A DNA stretch of 64,000 nt from Actinoplanes sichuanensis. Its GTDB lineage: Bacteria > Actinomycetota > Actinomycetes > Mycobacteriales > Micromonosporaceae. The DNA lies in NCBI RefSeq assembly GCF_033097365.1, contig NZ_AP028461.1:5704001-5768000 (forward strand), given 5' to 3'. Below the pieces are notes generated by a model. The model was not told the DNA's origin, made no database searches, and saw only the letters and a list, made by a program, of their open reading frames with translations. A program made the position numbers and the translations under genes. Below, piece by piece: positions 1-8,701 of the stretch (its first letter is position 1; each line of letters begins with the position of its first letter).

Positions 1-2
1 CG

Positions 3-1142
3 GAGGAGTGCGCCCAGGAGGCCTTCGCGACCGCGTTGCGCGTCTGGCCGGAGAGCGGGACACCCGATCAGCCGCTCGCCTGGCTCACCACGGTGGCTCG
101 GCGCACCGCGATCGACCGGGTGCGCCGGGCGGCGGTGGAGCGGGAGAAACTGCGGGAGGTGGCGATGGAGCCGGCACCGTGGACGGTCGACGCGGAAATC
201 CCGGACGACCGGCTGGAACTCATGTTCACCTGCTGCCACCCGGCGCTCAACGTGGAGGCTCAGGTGGCGCTGACCCTGCGCGGTGTCGCCGGGATGAGCA
301 CGGCCGAGATCGCCCGTGCGTTCCTGGTGCCGGAGAAGACCATGGGGCAGCGGATCTTCCGGGCCAAGCAGCGGATCAAGCAGGCCGGCATCCCCTTCCG
401 GGTGCCGCCGGGCCACCTGCTGCCGGAACGGCTGTCGGCGGTGCTGCATGTGCTTTACCTGCTGTTCAACGAGGGATACTCGGGCGCGGGAGAACTGTGC
501 CGGGAGGCGATCCGGATCGGACGGACCCTGGCCGGGCTGATGCCCGACGAGCCGGAAGCGCTCGGGCTGCTCGCCCTAATGCTGGTGCAGGACGCCCGTC
601 GCGAGGCCCGGACCGGCGCCGACGGGACCCTGCTCACCCTGGACGAACAGGACCGGACCCGCTGGGACCGGGAGCGGATCGACGAAGGCGCCACGCTCTG
701 CGAACGAGCCCTGCGGCATGGGAAGGCCGGGCCGTTCCAACTCCAGGCGGCGATCGCGGTCTGTCACGCCACCGCGAGCGGCACCGACGATACGGACTGG
801 ACGCAGATCGCCGGGCTCTACGAACATCTGCGCCGAGTCGCGCCGAGCCCAGTCGTGGACCTCAACCGGGCCGTCGCCGTCGCGATGGCCTCCGGACCAC
901 ATGCCGGACTCGAACTGGTCGACGCCATCGATGAGCTCGACGGATATCACCTGCTGCACGCCACCCGCGCCGACCTGCTGCGCCGAGCCGGTCGCGACGA
1001 TGAAGCGGTCGACAGTTGGCGCCGTGCGCTGGAACTGGCGCCGACCGAGGCGGAACGACAGCTGCTCAGTCACCGGCTAGCAGCCGCTCAGCGAACCGGG
1101 CTTCGAACAGCGCCGCCCACCGCGCCACAGCCGGCAGAGTGA
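3..1142 (+). CDS. ECF RNA polymerase sigma factor with C-terminal TPR-like extension (5' end outside window)
   Basis: The reading frame is open from base 3, so the true start lies left of the window; the first internal ATG (36) falls inside sigma region 2. Visible parts are the end of region 2 (LAWLTTVARRTAIDRVRR), region 4 with its helix-turn-helix (GMSTAEIARAF, then MGQRIFRAKQRIK), and a long alpha-helical C-terminal half typical of the COG4941/ECF42 type, which carries TPR-like helices instead of a separate anti-sigma factor. Such genes usually follow a YCII/DGPF-domain gene, which would be off the left edge. The 3' end overlaps the convergent sensor-domain gene by 77 bases. The family assignment is confident; the regulon is unknown. 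Confidence 0.9.
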   Translation, partial: EECAQEAFATALRVWPESGTPDQPLAWLTTVARRTAIDRVRRAAVEREKLREVAMEPAPWTVDAEIPDDRLELMFTCCHPALNVEAQVALTLRGVAGMSTAEIARAFLVPEKTMGQRIFRAKQRIKQAGIPFRVPPGHLLPERLSAVLHVLYLLFNEGYSGAGELCREAIRIGRTLAGLMPDEPEALGLLALMLVQDARREARTGADGTLLTLDEQDRTRWDRERIDEGATLCERALRHGKAGPFQLQAAIAVCHATASGTDDTDWTQIAGLYEHLRRVAPSPVVDLNRAVAVAMASGPHAGLELVDAIDELDGYHLLHATRADLLRRAGRDDEAVDSWRRALELAPTEAERQLLSHRLAAAQRTGLRTAPPTAPQPAE

Positions 1143-1707
1143 CCAGGAAGACCACGGCCAGGACGCCGTAGAAGGCGACATTGGTCAGATAGGCGTCGCC
1201 GAAACCGAGCAACTCGGGCAGCTCCTTGCTGTCGGTCGGCAGCGACCAGCCCCACAGCACCCAGGTCAGGCCGCCGAGGACCGCCGCCCACCAGGTGGCG
1301 AGCACGGTGAACGCGATCGAGCTCGGGGCCCAGCGCAGCGCGGCGTGGGCCAGGTCGCGCCAGGTCTGTGCGTCGGCCAGAACCGCGAACAGCCTCGCTG
1401 GGAGGGTCGGCGCCCCGGCTGTGCGGTAGCCGGGGGCTGGGATCTCCCGCTCCAGGACCGGTGCGATCCGCTCCCGCTCAGCGGTCGCGAAGCCGCGGGC
1501 CTGCATCAGCCCGAAGAAACTCAGCGGGACGCCGACCCAGAGCACGGCCAGCCCGAGGCCGATCGACAGCGCTGTGACGCAGACGAGAACCGCGGCCAAT
1601 GCCAGTGGGAGGCCGGTCAGCACGTAGCGGGTGTCGGCGGCCAGCCGGGGCAGGACACGGGCGACCGGGGCGGGTGTGAGAGCCGGTTCGATCTGCGTCG
1701 TTGTCAT
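1066..1707 (-). CDS. Sensor-domain membrane protein
   Basis: 213-residue membrane protein with four hydrophobic segments: a first pair near residues 35-75 (TGLPLALAAVLVCVTALSIGLG and the following helix) and a second pair near 125-200. It resembles the actinobacterial putative Sensor domain normally found at the N-terminus of NarL-linked histidine kinases, but here it stands alone with no kinase part. I chose the ATG at 1707 (MTTTQIEP) over an upstream start because the extra residues look non-coding and a perfect palindrome sits just upstream. Ligand and partner are unknown. Confidence 0.72.
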   Translation of the reverse strand: MTTTQIEPALTPAPVARVLPRLAADTRYVLTGLPLALAAVLVCVTALSIGLGLAVLWVGVPLSFFGLMQARGFATAERERIAPVLEREIPAPGYRTAGAPTLPARLFAVLADAQTWRDLAHAALRWAPSSIAFTVLATWWAAVLGGLTWVLWGWSLPTDSKELPELLGFGDAYLTNVAFYGVLAVVFLVTLPAVARWAALFEARFAERLLAGD

Positions 1708-1763
1708 GGTGTCGACGTTAGGCAGGGGGTGGTCCGTTGTGGATACGGCAGGCGCTAGCTTCG

Positions 1764-1785
1764 GTGGTAGTGCTGGCACTACCAC
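1764..1785. promoter_or_regulatory. 22-bp perfect palindrome, likely operator
   Basis: The half-site GTGGTAGTGC at 1764-1773 is followed by two bases and its exact complement at 1776-1785. It lies 57-78 bases ahead of the sensor-domain gene start, where a transcription factor dimer would sit. The binding protein is not known. Confidence 0.55.
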
Positions 1786-1839
1786 TCGGATCGTCCGGAC
1801 GGCCAGGCCGCACCGCCCGGCGGGTCATCGCGCGGCGGG

Positions 1840-2040
1840 TCACAGTGCGCCGGTCACTGCGCGGCGGGTGACCGCCAGGGCCTCGCCCAGGAAACTGAGG
1901 CCAATGGCGAGCTGGATCGGGCGGGCGTCGGGGGCGGCGCCGAACGCCGTTGCGGCCGCCCCGAACGCGGCCATGATCGCGAGTGAGCCGGCGACGGCCG
2001 CGAATGTCCGGCCGTCGTAACGCTGCCAGGAGCGGCCGTC
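1840..2040 (-). pseudogene. C-terminal fragment of a membrane-protein gene
   Basis: On the minus strand an open frame ends at TGA 1842-1840 and reads protein-like over about 55 residues, with two hydrophobic stretches (TFAAVAGSLAIMAAFGAAAT and IQLAIGLSFLGEALAV). It has no usable start codon: the only ATG is in the middle of the first hydrophobic stretch. The homologous part seems to stop around 2040, the same place where the head-to-head TetR gene loses its first helix. I infer a remnant whose 5' end was deleted. Confidence 0.45.
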
Positions 2041-2591
2041 GCGCCCGCGACGGTCTCGCGGCGGCGACCCTGCGTAACGTCGCCGCCGAGGCGAATCTGG
2101 CGATCGGCTCGATCAGGCACTATTTCGACGGGCACGATGAGCTGATCATCTTCGCCGCACAGGAGCTCGGCCGGCGGATCAGCCAGCGCGTCCGGGCACA
2201 CGCCGAGCAGATCTTCGCGAACGCCGACAACCGCGCCGAGCGCCGGCGCCTCAGCGAGGCCCTACTCGAGGAATGGCTACCGCTCGACGGTGATCGTCAT
2301 AGGGAGACGGTTCTCCGGCACACCTTCACCGTCGCGGCTCGAACCCGGGCCGAGCTGAGTCCGCACGCCGAGGCACTGCGCGACACCATGATCGCGATCA
2401 TCCATCGAGTGCTGACCAGTGCCCGCGACCAGGGTGGCCTCTCCCCCGAAATCGACATCGGCCTGGAGACCGCCCGTCTGCACGCCCTACTGGACGGCCT
2501 CTCGCTGCAGGGGCTCACCGAGCCTCGGCACGTCCGCAGAGTGCTCCGCCACCACCTGGACGCCCTGCCCCAAACCCGACATCGAGGCTGA
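1983..2591 (+). pseudogene. TetR-family regulator, probably N-terminally truncated
   Basis: The frame encodes a TetR protein from the turn before helix 2 onward (ARDGLAAATLRNVAAEA, then IGSIRHYF of the recognition region) and a normal-length ligand domain (about 150 residues). The first DNA-binding-domain helix, which should precede ARDGL with a hydrophobic pattern, is replaced by an Arg/Ser-rich stretch, and the only starts are a GTG at 1983 and an ATG at 2004 in that stretch. Homology begins at about 2043. This fits loss of the gene's 5' end in a deletion shared with the fragment at 1840-2040. It might still be translated, but DNA binding would be impaired. Confidence 0.55.
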
Positions 2592-2655
2592 CCCACGCCC
2601 GCTCGACGCACGGCGCACGGAGAGCCGGGCACGGGCGCGAGATGAAACCCGGAGC

Positions 2656-2880
2656 GAGACGTTCCCGCGGAGCCGGGGAGTGAGACGCTCGCCCGCAACA
2701 TGGGAGAGACGATCGCGCGCAACGCGAACGGGAGACGCTGACGCGCGGCGCGGGAGAGACGCTCACGCGCAACAAAGAAGAGGGACGGTTGCGCGCTATA
2801 AGGAAGAGGGTGGATCACCCCGAAACGAGGAAGAGAGATTCTCGCGCAGCGCGTAAGTGAGGCGTCAACGCGGGAACGCT
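2656..2880. repeat. Degenerate tandem repeat, period about 25 bp
   Basis: Copies of a GAGACGCTCRCGCGCAAC-like unit begin at 2656, 2682, 2706, 2732, 2756 and 2782, with spacings alternating 24 and 26, then weaker copies near 2835 and 2859. The array fills most of the 380-base gap between the TetR gene and the CGNR gene; no gene is visible in that gap. The open frames crossing it are products of the repetition. Confidence 0.75.
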
Positions 2881-2971
2881 TCGACCGGATACGCCCGGCG
2901 GGCGCTCTGGAGGCCTGGAGTTTCGCCTGCGTCGCGGGGACAGCCACGGTGCTCTCGGTAGCCGTACCAAA

Positions 2972-3514
2972 TCATGGTTTTCGTCTGGCTCGGAATGCCG
3001 TCATGTTGACCCGGTTGCCGCAACGGACCGAGCAGAAGCGTTTCGAGCCGTTTCGGGAAAGGTCGACGAACAGGCCGTCGCAATCGTCGGCGGCGCAGAC
3101 GCGGAGGCGGCCCGTCTCGTCCATGCGGATCACGTCGATCAGGGCCATCGCGGCCTCCACCCGGATGCGCTCGGCCAGCGGCGCGTCGGACCCGGTGGCG
3201 TGGATGTGCCAGTCGGAGCCGTCGTGGCGGGTGAGGTACGGCACGGCGTGCGCCTCACGCAGCATCCGGTTGACCGCCTCCACGGCGTCGTCGCGGTCGA
3301 GTGTCCACACCTCGCGCAGCAGGTCGCGGGTCTCCCGGACGGCGTCCAGTTCGGCCTGGTCGCGGTCTTTGCGGCCGGAGTAGCCGACCAGCAGCACGTC
3401 GAGTTCGGCCGGCGTGGTGAGTTCATCCTCGCCGGAGCGGGAGGCGCTGGGCGTGGTGTTGGCGAGGTCCACGACGAAGTGCAGCGCCTCCTCTGTGTCA
3501 GGGGCAAAAAGCAA
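2972..3514 (-). CDS. CGNR zinc-finger (ABATE-domain) transcriptional regulator
   Basis: 180 residues. The C-terminus has the zinc-ribbon pattern C140-x4-C145 and C161-x3-C165 followed by GNR, which names the family; the N-terminal 120 residues form the ABATE (putative stress-ligand) domain. It is divergent from an EamA exporter, the usual arrangement in actinobacteria, and so probably controls it. The 69-base shared intergenic region contains the exporter's promoter. Confidence 0.9.
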   Translation of the reverse strand: MLFAPDTEEALHFVVDLANTTPSASRSGEDELTTPAELDVLLVGYSGRKDRDQAELDAVRETRDLLREVWTLDRDDAVEAVNRMLREAHAVPYLTRHDGSDWHIHATGSDAPLAERIRVEAAMALIDVIRMDETGRLRVCAADDCDGLFVDLSRNGSKRFCSVRCGNRVNMTAFRARRKP

Positions 3515-3515
3515 T

Positions 3516-3544
3516 TTGACTCCTTATCCAGGGCGACCTAGCGT
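3516..3544 (+). promoter_or_regulatory. Promoter of the EamA-MFS operon
   Basis: TTGACT at 3516-3521, a 17-base spacer and TAGCGT at 3539-3544 make a good SigA-type promoter, about 40 bases ahead of the GTG start at 3584. It overlaps the start region of the divergent CGNR gene, so the regulator could control both directions from here. Confidence 0.6.
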
Positions 3545-3583
3545 CAGGGGTGTAAGCAACATAGCCCATCACTGGGGGTCGTC

Positions 3584-4540
3584 GTGAAATCGCCGCAGCT
3601 CGTCGGGCTGGCCGCCGCGGTCACCTCGGCCGCCACCTTCGCCACCTCCGGCGCGTTCATCAAACCGCTCCTCGAATCCGGCTGGTCGCCGGCCGCCGCC
3701 GTGACCGCCCGGGCGATCGTCGCCGGGGTCCTGCTGCTGCCTCTCGTGCTGTTCTCGCTGCGCGGCCGGTGGGACGCGCTGTGGCGGGGACGCTGGCGGA
3801 TCGCCGGGATGGGTGTCATCGCGGTCGCGTTCACGCAGCTCACCTATTTCGCGGCGATCCGGCTCATCCCGGTGTCGACGGCGCTGCTGGTGGAATATCT
3901 GGCGCCGCTGCTGCTGGTCATCTGGGTCGCCGTGACCACCCGCCGGGTGCCGCGACCGATGGTCCTGGTCGGATCGGTGCTGGCCATCGGCGGTCTGGTG
4001 CTGGTGATCGGGCCCGGTGCGCTCGGTGCGGTCGACCCGGTCGGGGTGGCGCTCGCGTTCGCCGCCGCCGTCGGGTGCGCGGTCTACTTCGTGGTCGCCG
4101 CCCGGCCGGCGGACGGGCTGCCGCCGGTCGCGCTCGCCGGGGTCGGGTTGCTGCTCGGTGGGCTGACGCTCGGGCTCGCCGGGCTGGCCGGGATCGTGCC
4201 GCTGGAGATGCGGTTCGGAGCGGTTCCGCTGCTCGGGACGGTCGTGCCGTGGTGGGTGCCGCTCATGGTGGTGGCGTTCTTCGGGACCGCGGTGGCGTAC
4301 GCGACGGGCATCTTCGGATCGGGGCGGCTCGGGTCGCGGCTGGCGTCGTTCGTCGGGCTGCTCGAAGTGGTGTTCGCCTCGGTCCTCGCCTGGATCGTGG
4401 TGGGTGAGCGGCTCACGCCGTTGCAGATGGCCGGTGGCGTGCTGATCCTCGCCGGGATCGCGTCGATTCCGGCTGAGCCCGCCGCGGCACAGCCGGTCGA
4501 TGACGAGCCCGTCGCGGAAAAGGCGACCCTGCCCATATGA
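3584..4540 (+). CDS. EamA/DMT-family transporter
   Basis: 318 residues with ten predicted membrane helices in two EamA repeats (residues about 10-145 and 155-295), the fold of drug/metabolite transporters that export amino acids or other small metabolites. It starts at GTG 3584 with GGGGGT eight bases upstream. The stop overlaps the next gene's start (ATGA), so it is co-translated with the MFS exporter. The substrate cannot be read from the sequence. Confidence 0.9.
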   Translation: MKSPQLVGLAAAVTSAATFATSGAFIKPLLESGWSPAAAVTARAIVAGVLLLPLVLFSLRGRWDALWRGRWRIAGMGVIAVAFTQLTYFAAIRLIPVSTALLVEYLAPLLLVIWVAVTTRRVPRPMVLVGSVLAIGGLVLVIGPGALGAVDPVGVALAFAAAVGCAVYFVVAARPADGLPPVALAGVGLLLGGLTLGLAGLAGIVPLEMRFGAVPLLGTVVPWWVPLMVVAFFGTAVAYATGIFGSGRLGSRLASFVGLLEVVFASVLAWIVVGERLTPLQMAGGVLILAGIASIPAEPAAAQPVDDEPVAEKATLPI

Positions 4541-5973
4541 CCCGTGCCCGGAACCGGCCGGTCCTTCTCGTCTGTCTCGCCGCCGCGTTCACCACGCTCG
4601 TCGACCAGGCCAGCCTGAACACCGCGATCCCGGCCCTGCGCAGCGAGCTCGGGGCCGGGCCGTCGACCCTCCAGTGGATCATCGCGGGATATTCGCTGAC
4701 GTTCGGGCTGGCGATGGTTCCGGCCGGTCGGCTCGGTGACGCGCACGGCCGCAAGTGGCTGTTCGCCGGTGGGATCGCCCTGTTCACGGCGGCCGCGGTC
4801 GTCGCCGGGACCGCGTCGCAGGCGTGGGTGGTCGCCGTCGCCCGGCTGGTCCAGGGCGCCGGGGCCGGCATCGTCAACCCGCAGGTGTACGGGATCATCC
4901 AGGACCTGTTCACCGGGCGGGACCGGGCCCGAGCCCTCGGCGCCTACGCCACCGTCGGCGGGATCGCCGCGATCCTCGGGCCGCTCGTCGGCGGCGCCGT
5001 GCTCGGGGCGGTCGGCGATACCGGCGGCTGGCGTGTCGTACTCCTGCTGACCGTGCCGTTCGGGCTGATCACCGTACCCCTGGCCGTGCGATTCCTGCCC
5101 GGAGGGCGGCCCGCGACGTCTCGCCGCACCACCCTCGACCTGCCCGGATTGGCCCTCCTCGCGGCGGTGACGCTGGGTCTGCTGTTGCCGTTCGTGCTGC
5201 CGGCCGGGCAGGGGCCGGCGACGGTGGTCTGGCCGTTGATCGTCGTCGCCGCGCTGGTGGTGCTGTGGTGGTGGGAGCGTCGGTATGCCCGGTCCGGCCG
5301 CACCCCGGTCCTGATGCCCGAGCTGCTCGGCTCCCGCGGTTTCAGTCTCGGCACGCTGACCGCGATGTTCCAGTTCGGAGCGTCGCTGTCCACCGTCCTG
5401 GTCCTGGTGCTCTATCTGCAGGACGTACTCGGCTGGTCACCGCTGGCCGCCGCGTCGACGACCGTGCCCGGCGCGATCGGTTTCGCGCTGGCCTCCTCGC
5501 AGAGCCGGCGTCTGCTGGCCCGTTTCGGTCGCGCCGGAGTGGTGGCCGCCCTGGTCGGCTCGGCATTCTCGATCGCCGCGACCATCGTCGTCCTGCACAC
5601 CGCCCCGGCAGCGGTGATCGGGATCGCCCTGTCGTGCACCCAGTTCCTCTCCGGGTTCTCCGGCGGGCTGATGATGTCACCGAATCAGGCGCTCACCCTG
5701 GCCCACGCTCCCGCCGGGGCGGCCGGGCTGGCCGGGGCGTTCCTGCAGGTCTCCCAGCGGATCTCGGCCACCCTGGCGACGGCCGCGGTGACCGGTCTGA
5801 TGGCCACCCGGCACGGCGTCACCCCGGCGCTGACGATCTGCCTGGTCATGATGACCGCCTCGGCGGTGTGCGCGGCGCTCGGCCTAACCGGTCCGAGCGG
5901 TGTCGACAAGCGTGTTGACCAGCGCGGCAACGGTCTCGGGGTCGCGGACCGTGGCGACGAAGTAGCGGTCTGA
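4537..5973 (+). CDS. MFS transporter, DHA2 (EmrB/QacA-type) family
   Basis: 478 residues and about 14 membrane helices. Motif A is visible as GRLGDAHGRK (residues about 67-76), and the antiporter motif C region includes GPLVGGAVLG near residue 150. The family is proton-coupled multidrug or metabolite export in the cytoplasmic membrane. It is coupled to the upstream EamA gene by a 4-base overlap. The hydrophilic C-terminal 30 residues lie over the end of the convergent DUF1648 gene (90-base overlap) and may not be conserved. Confidence 0.92.
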   Translation: MTRARNRPVLLVCLAAAFTTLVDQASLNTAIPALRSELGAGPSTLQWIIAGYSLTFGLAMVPAGRLGDAHGRKWLFAGGIALFTAAAVVAGTASQAWVVAVARLVQGAGAGIVNPQVYGIIQDLFTGRDRARALGAYATVGGIAAILGPLVGGAVLGAVGDTGGWRVVLLLTVPFGLITVPLAVRFLPGGRPATSRRTTLDLPGLALLAAVTLGLLLPFVLPAGQGPATVVWPLIVVAALVVLWWWERRYARSGRTPVLMPELLGSRGFSLGTLTAMFQFGASLSTVLVLVLYLQDVLGWSPLAAASTTVPGAIGFALASSQSRRLLARFGRAGVVAALVGSAFSIAATIVVLHTAPAAVIGIALSCTQFLSGFSGGLMMSPNQALTLAHAPAGAAGLAGAFLQVSQRISATLATAAVTGLMATRHGVTPALTICLVMMTASAVCAALGLTGPSGVDKRVDQRGNGLGVADRGDEVAV

Positions 5974-6846
5974 GGAGAGCTCGAGACGCACTCCCGGGCC
6001 GCTGCGCAGGATCAGGCCACGACCCCGGAGGTCGAGGCTGCGACGGTAGCCCCAGCCACCCCACTGACTGAAACGCACCGTCGTCGGCGCGGCCGAGACG
6101 ATCTCGCGCATCGGGATCCGGACACGCGGCCGACTCCACGGTCCGAACCCGACGGTCACGCCACTGGCGTCGACGGTGAACCGGGTCCGCATCGCCGGCA
6201 GCACGGCCACCGTGGCGAACAACAGCGGCACGGCGGCCCAGAAGCCCGCCCCGACAGCCAGCGCCACCGCCGTCACCAGTAACGGGACCAGCACCAGGTA
6301 CGCGGCCCCGGGCAGGGACGGCGCCTCGCTCCACGCGGCCCGCTGACCCGGCGCGAGATCGAGCCGGGCCAGCCCGGCCGGCGGGCGGCCGTCGGCGGCG
6401 GGCTGCTCGGGCGCCGTCCCGCAGGCCAGAGCGGTGAGCGCGCCCCAGCCGGCCGGGACGAGGAGCAGCACCATGATGTGCCAGGACGGACTGGGCACGT
6501 CGGCGGCGACGGCCGCGCCGAGCGACAACCAGACGGTCATCAGCCAGATCGCGGCGACCCCGGCGGTCACCCCGCCGGCAATCGCGATGACGGTACGCCG
6601 GACCCGCCACGGAACGGACTTGATGAGCAGTGCGGCGAGGGCGGCCACCAACGGCACCGCCGCCACCACCAGCAGCGCGGTCACCAGCGCCGACACACTC
6701 GTGGTGCGGTCGACCCGGCCGGCGAAGTCCCAGTGGCTGGGCAGCGGGTCGGGCAGCCGGTCGCCCCAGAGCCGCTCGGTCAGCGGCACGACCAGCACCG
6801 GAGCGGCCGCCAGCAGAAACGCCAGGGCTTTGTTCATGGGGTTCAC
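5884..6846 (-). CDS. DUF1648-domain membrane protein
   Basis: 320 residues with several membrane helices. The N-terminal DUF1648 segment is recognisable from LPDPLPSHWDFAGRVDR (about residues 30-46) between two helices; the C-terminal 90 residues are soluble with a PH-like pattern. The GTG at 6846 overlaps the gntR stop (GTGA); the ATG three codons later is equally possible. DUF1648 proteins are commonly encoded with YtrA-type GntR regulators, as here, and are thought to respond to envelope stress. Confidence 0.82.
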   Translation of the reverse strand: MNPMNKALAFLLAAAPVLVVPLTERLWGDRLPDPLPSHWDFAGRVDRTTSVSALVTALLVVAAVPLVAALAALLIKSVPWRVRRTVIAIAGGVTAGVAAIWLMTVWLSLGAAVAADVPSPSWHIMVLLLVPAGWGALTALACGTAPEQPAADGRPPAGLARLDLAPGQRAAWSEAPSLPGAAYLVLVPLLVTAVALAVGAGFWAAVPLLFATVAVLPAMRTRFTVDASGVTVGFGPWSRPRVRIPMREIVSAAPTTVRFSQWGGWGYRRSLDLRGRGLILRSGPGVRLELSSDRYFVATVRDPETVAALVNTLVDTARTG

Positions 6847-7193
6847 GCGAGCCTCCGTACCTCGTCGACGAGTTCCTCGACGCCGAGGCCGAGTCGCCGG
6901 CCGGCATCGAGCAGGTTCTGCACGGCGTCGACCAGGCGGGCCCGGTCGGCGGCGTCACCGCGCCGGACCGTGGCGCCGCGGCCGCGCCGTAGCTCGATCA
7001 GGCCCTCGTCGCGCAACCGCGCGTAGGCCCGAAGGATGGTGTGCATGTTGACCTGCAGCGACTCCGCCAGATCTCGGGCGGCGGGCAGCCGGTCACCGGG
7101 GGTGAGCGTGCCCGCGGCGACCGCGCCACGCACGTGGGCGGCGATCTGATCGGCCAGAGGGACCCCGGAAGCCGGGTCGATGCGAACCAACAT
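6843..7193 (-). CDS. GntR-family (YtrA-type) transcriptional regulator
   Basis: 116 residues. The winged helix-turn-helix spans about residues 10-75 (GVPLADQIAAHVRGAV, PAARDLAESLQVNMHTILRAYARLRDEGLIELRRGRG) with only a short helical tail, which is the YtrA subfamily. The start ATG (7193-7191) lies inside a palindrome that is probably its own operator, and a TAGAAT box ends seven bases before it, so the message looks leaderless. It is the first gene of an operon with the DUF1648 protein. Confidence 0.9.
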   Translation of the reverse strand: MLVRIDPASGVPLADQIAAHVRGAVAAGTLTPGDRLPAARDLAESLQVNMHTILRAYARLRDEGLIELRRGRGATVRRGDAADRARLVDAVQNLLDAGRRLGLGVEELVDEVRRLA

Positions 7194-7213
7194 GTTCGCA
7201 TTCTATGCGAACA
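7181..7213 (-). promoter_or_regulatory. gntR promoter/operator overlapping the start codon
   Basis: Three alternating half-sites are present: TGCGAAC at 7181-7187, GTTCGCA at 7194-7200 and TGCGAAC at 7206-7212. The outer pair at 7193-7213 is a perfect 9-bp inverted repeat with a 3-base centre. A minus-strand -10 box TAGAAT (7205-7200) ends seven bases before the ATG. GntR/YtrA proteins usually repress their own operons from such sites. Confidence 0.65.
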
Positions 7214-7297
7214 ATCAAAACAACTGCCATCCCGGGCACGCGGCGGCGCGGGTTCCTCACCCAGTGGAATCCGTGGTCGCTCAGCCGGCTGGAACGG

Positions 7298-8692
7298 TCA
7301 CGGCTGGCGGAAGTAGCCGCCCGTCGACTCGCCGCCGGGCGCGCTCGCGACGCAGTGCAGCATGGTGTCCGCGCCGACCGGAATCGGCCACACGTCGCGC
7401 CGCCATTTGCGGGTCTTGGTCGGTTCGCTGCTGCGCGACGCCATCGCCTGCGCGGAACACGCCTCGGCGAGACCGGACCGTTCGATCAGCGGGTCCGCGT
7501 CGGAGATGCGCACCCCGCCGGCGGGCATCGCGACCGCCCGGAACGTCTCCCAGTAATGCGGCTCGGCGCAGTCGACCGGACTCGGCGGGACCGCGACGCC
7601 GCTGTTCGCGGTCAGGCCGCCCCAGCACATCGGCTCCACCGGGCAATAGGCGTCACCGCACGCCACGAACCCCTGCGGCTCCCACTCCTGGCCCTGCTTC
7701 GCCGCCGACGTCGACGGCACCTGCATCGTGGCCTCGCCCTTGTCGTTTTCGGACAGCAGACCCCATCCCAGCACCCCGACGATGGCGAGAAGAGCCACGG
7801 ACAGCGCGGCCGGCAGCACCGGCAGGCGGTTCGCCGCCGGCTTCGCGGCCGGTGGCGTCAGAGCCGGCTTCGGTACGGCCACCAGCACCGAATCACGAGC
7901 CGCGGCGCCGAACGCGGCCGCTGACGGCCAGCGGTCCCGTGGCTCGATCGCCAGTGCCCGCTCGACCGCCGCCTGCACCGGCACCGGGAGGTTGACCTTG
8001 ATCGTCCGCGGGCCGTCCTGGAGGCGCTGGAGCGCCACCGCATAGGGACTGTCACCGACGAACGGCTTCTCCCCGGCCAGGCACTCGTAGGCGACCAGGC
8101 CCAGCGAGTACACATCACTGTGGGCGCCGGCCGGCTCGCCGCGCACCTGCTCCGGGGAGAGGTAGGTGGGCGTACCGAGAATGGCGCCGGAAACGGTGAG
8201 GCGGCTGGCAGCCTCGTGCCGGGCGATGCCGAAATCGGTGATGACCACCGATCCGTTGCGGCGGACCAGCAGGTTCGCCGGTTTGATGTCGCGGTGCACG
8301 AGGCCCTCGTCGTGGACCGCCTGCAACCCGATGGCGGCCTGCTCGATCAGTCGCATCGTCTCCTCGGGGGCGATCCGCCCCTCCCGAGCCAGCCGCTGCG
8401 CCAGCGACTCACCGTCGACGAACTCCATCACCAGGTAGTGAATGCCCTGGTCACGACCGAAGTCGTGAATCGAGGCGACGGCCGGGTGGTTGATCCTGGC
8501 CATCGAGGTGGCCTCCGACTCGAACCGTCTCGCGAAATCCGGGTCGTCGGCGACCGTCGGCAGCATCACCTTGACCGCGACGGTGCGCCGCAGCACCTCG
8601 TCGACGGCCAGCCACACCTCACCCATCCCGCCCGCGCCGAGGCGCTGCTGGAGGAGGTAACGGTTTCCGAGTCGCCCACCGGCCTGAAGCAC
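7298..8692 (-). CDS. PknB-type serine/threonine protein kinase
   Basis: 464 residues. The kinase domain (about 11-270) is complete: glycine loop GAGGMG (19-24), Lys41 in VAVK, catalytic HRDIKPAN (133-140, Asp135), DFG 153-155, and the activation segment ending in GTPTYLSPE. A single membrane helix (about 290-313) leads to an extracytoplasmic domain of about 150 residues with several cysteines (CGDAYCPVEPMC). That domain resembles septum-formation-type sensor regions rather than PASTA repeats. It starts at GTG 8692. The signal and substrates are unknown. Confidence 0.93.
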   Translation of the reverse strand: MLQAGGRLGNRYLLQQRLGAGGMGEVWLAVDEVLRRTVAVKVMLPTVADDPDFARRFESEATSMARINHPAVASIHDFGRDQGIHYLVMEFVDGESLAQRLAREGRIAPEETMRLIEQAAIGLQAVHDEGLVHRDIKPANLLVRRNGSVVITDFGIARHEAASRLTVSGAILGTPTYLSPEQVRGEPAGAHSDVYSLGLVAYECLAGEKPFVGDSPYAVALQRLQDGPRTIKVNLPVPVQAAVERALAIEPRDRWPSAAAFGAAARDSVLVAVPKPALTPPAAKPAANRLPVLPAALSVALLAIVGVLGWGLLSENDKGEATMQVPSTSAAKQGQEWEPQGFVACGDAYCPVEPMCWGGLTANSGVAVPPSPVDCAEPHYWETFRAVAMPAGGVRISDADPLIERSGLAEACSAQAMASRSSEPTKTRKWRRDVWPIPVGADTMLHCVASAPGGESTGGYFRQP

Positions 8693-8701
8693 CGCGACAG
8701 C

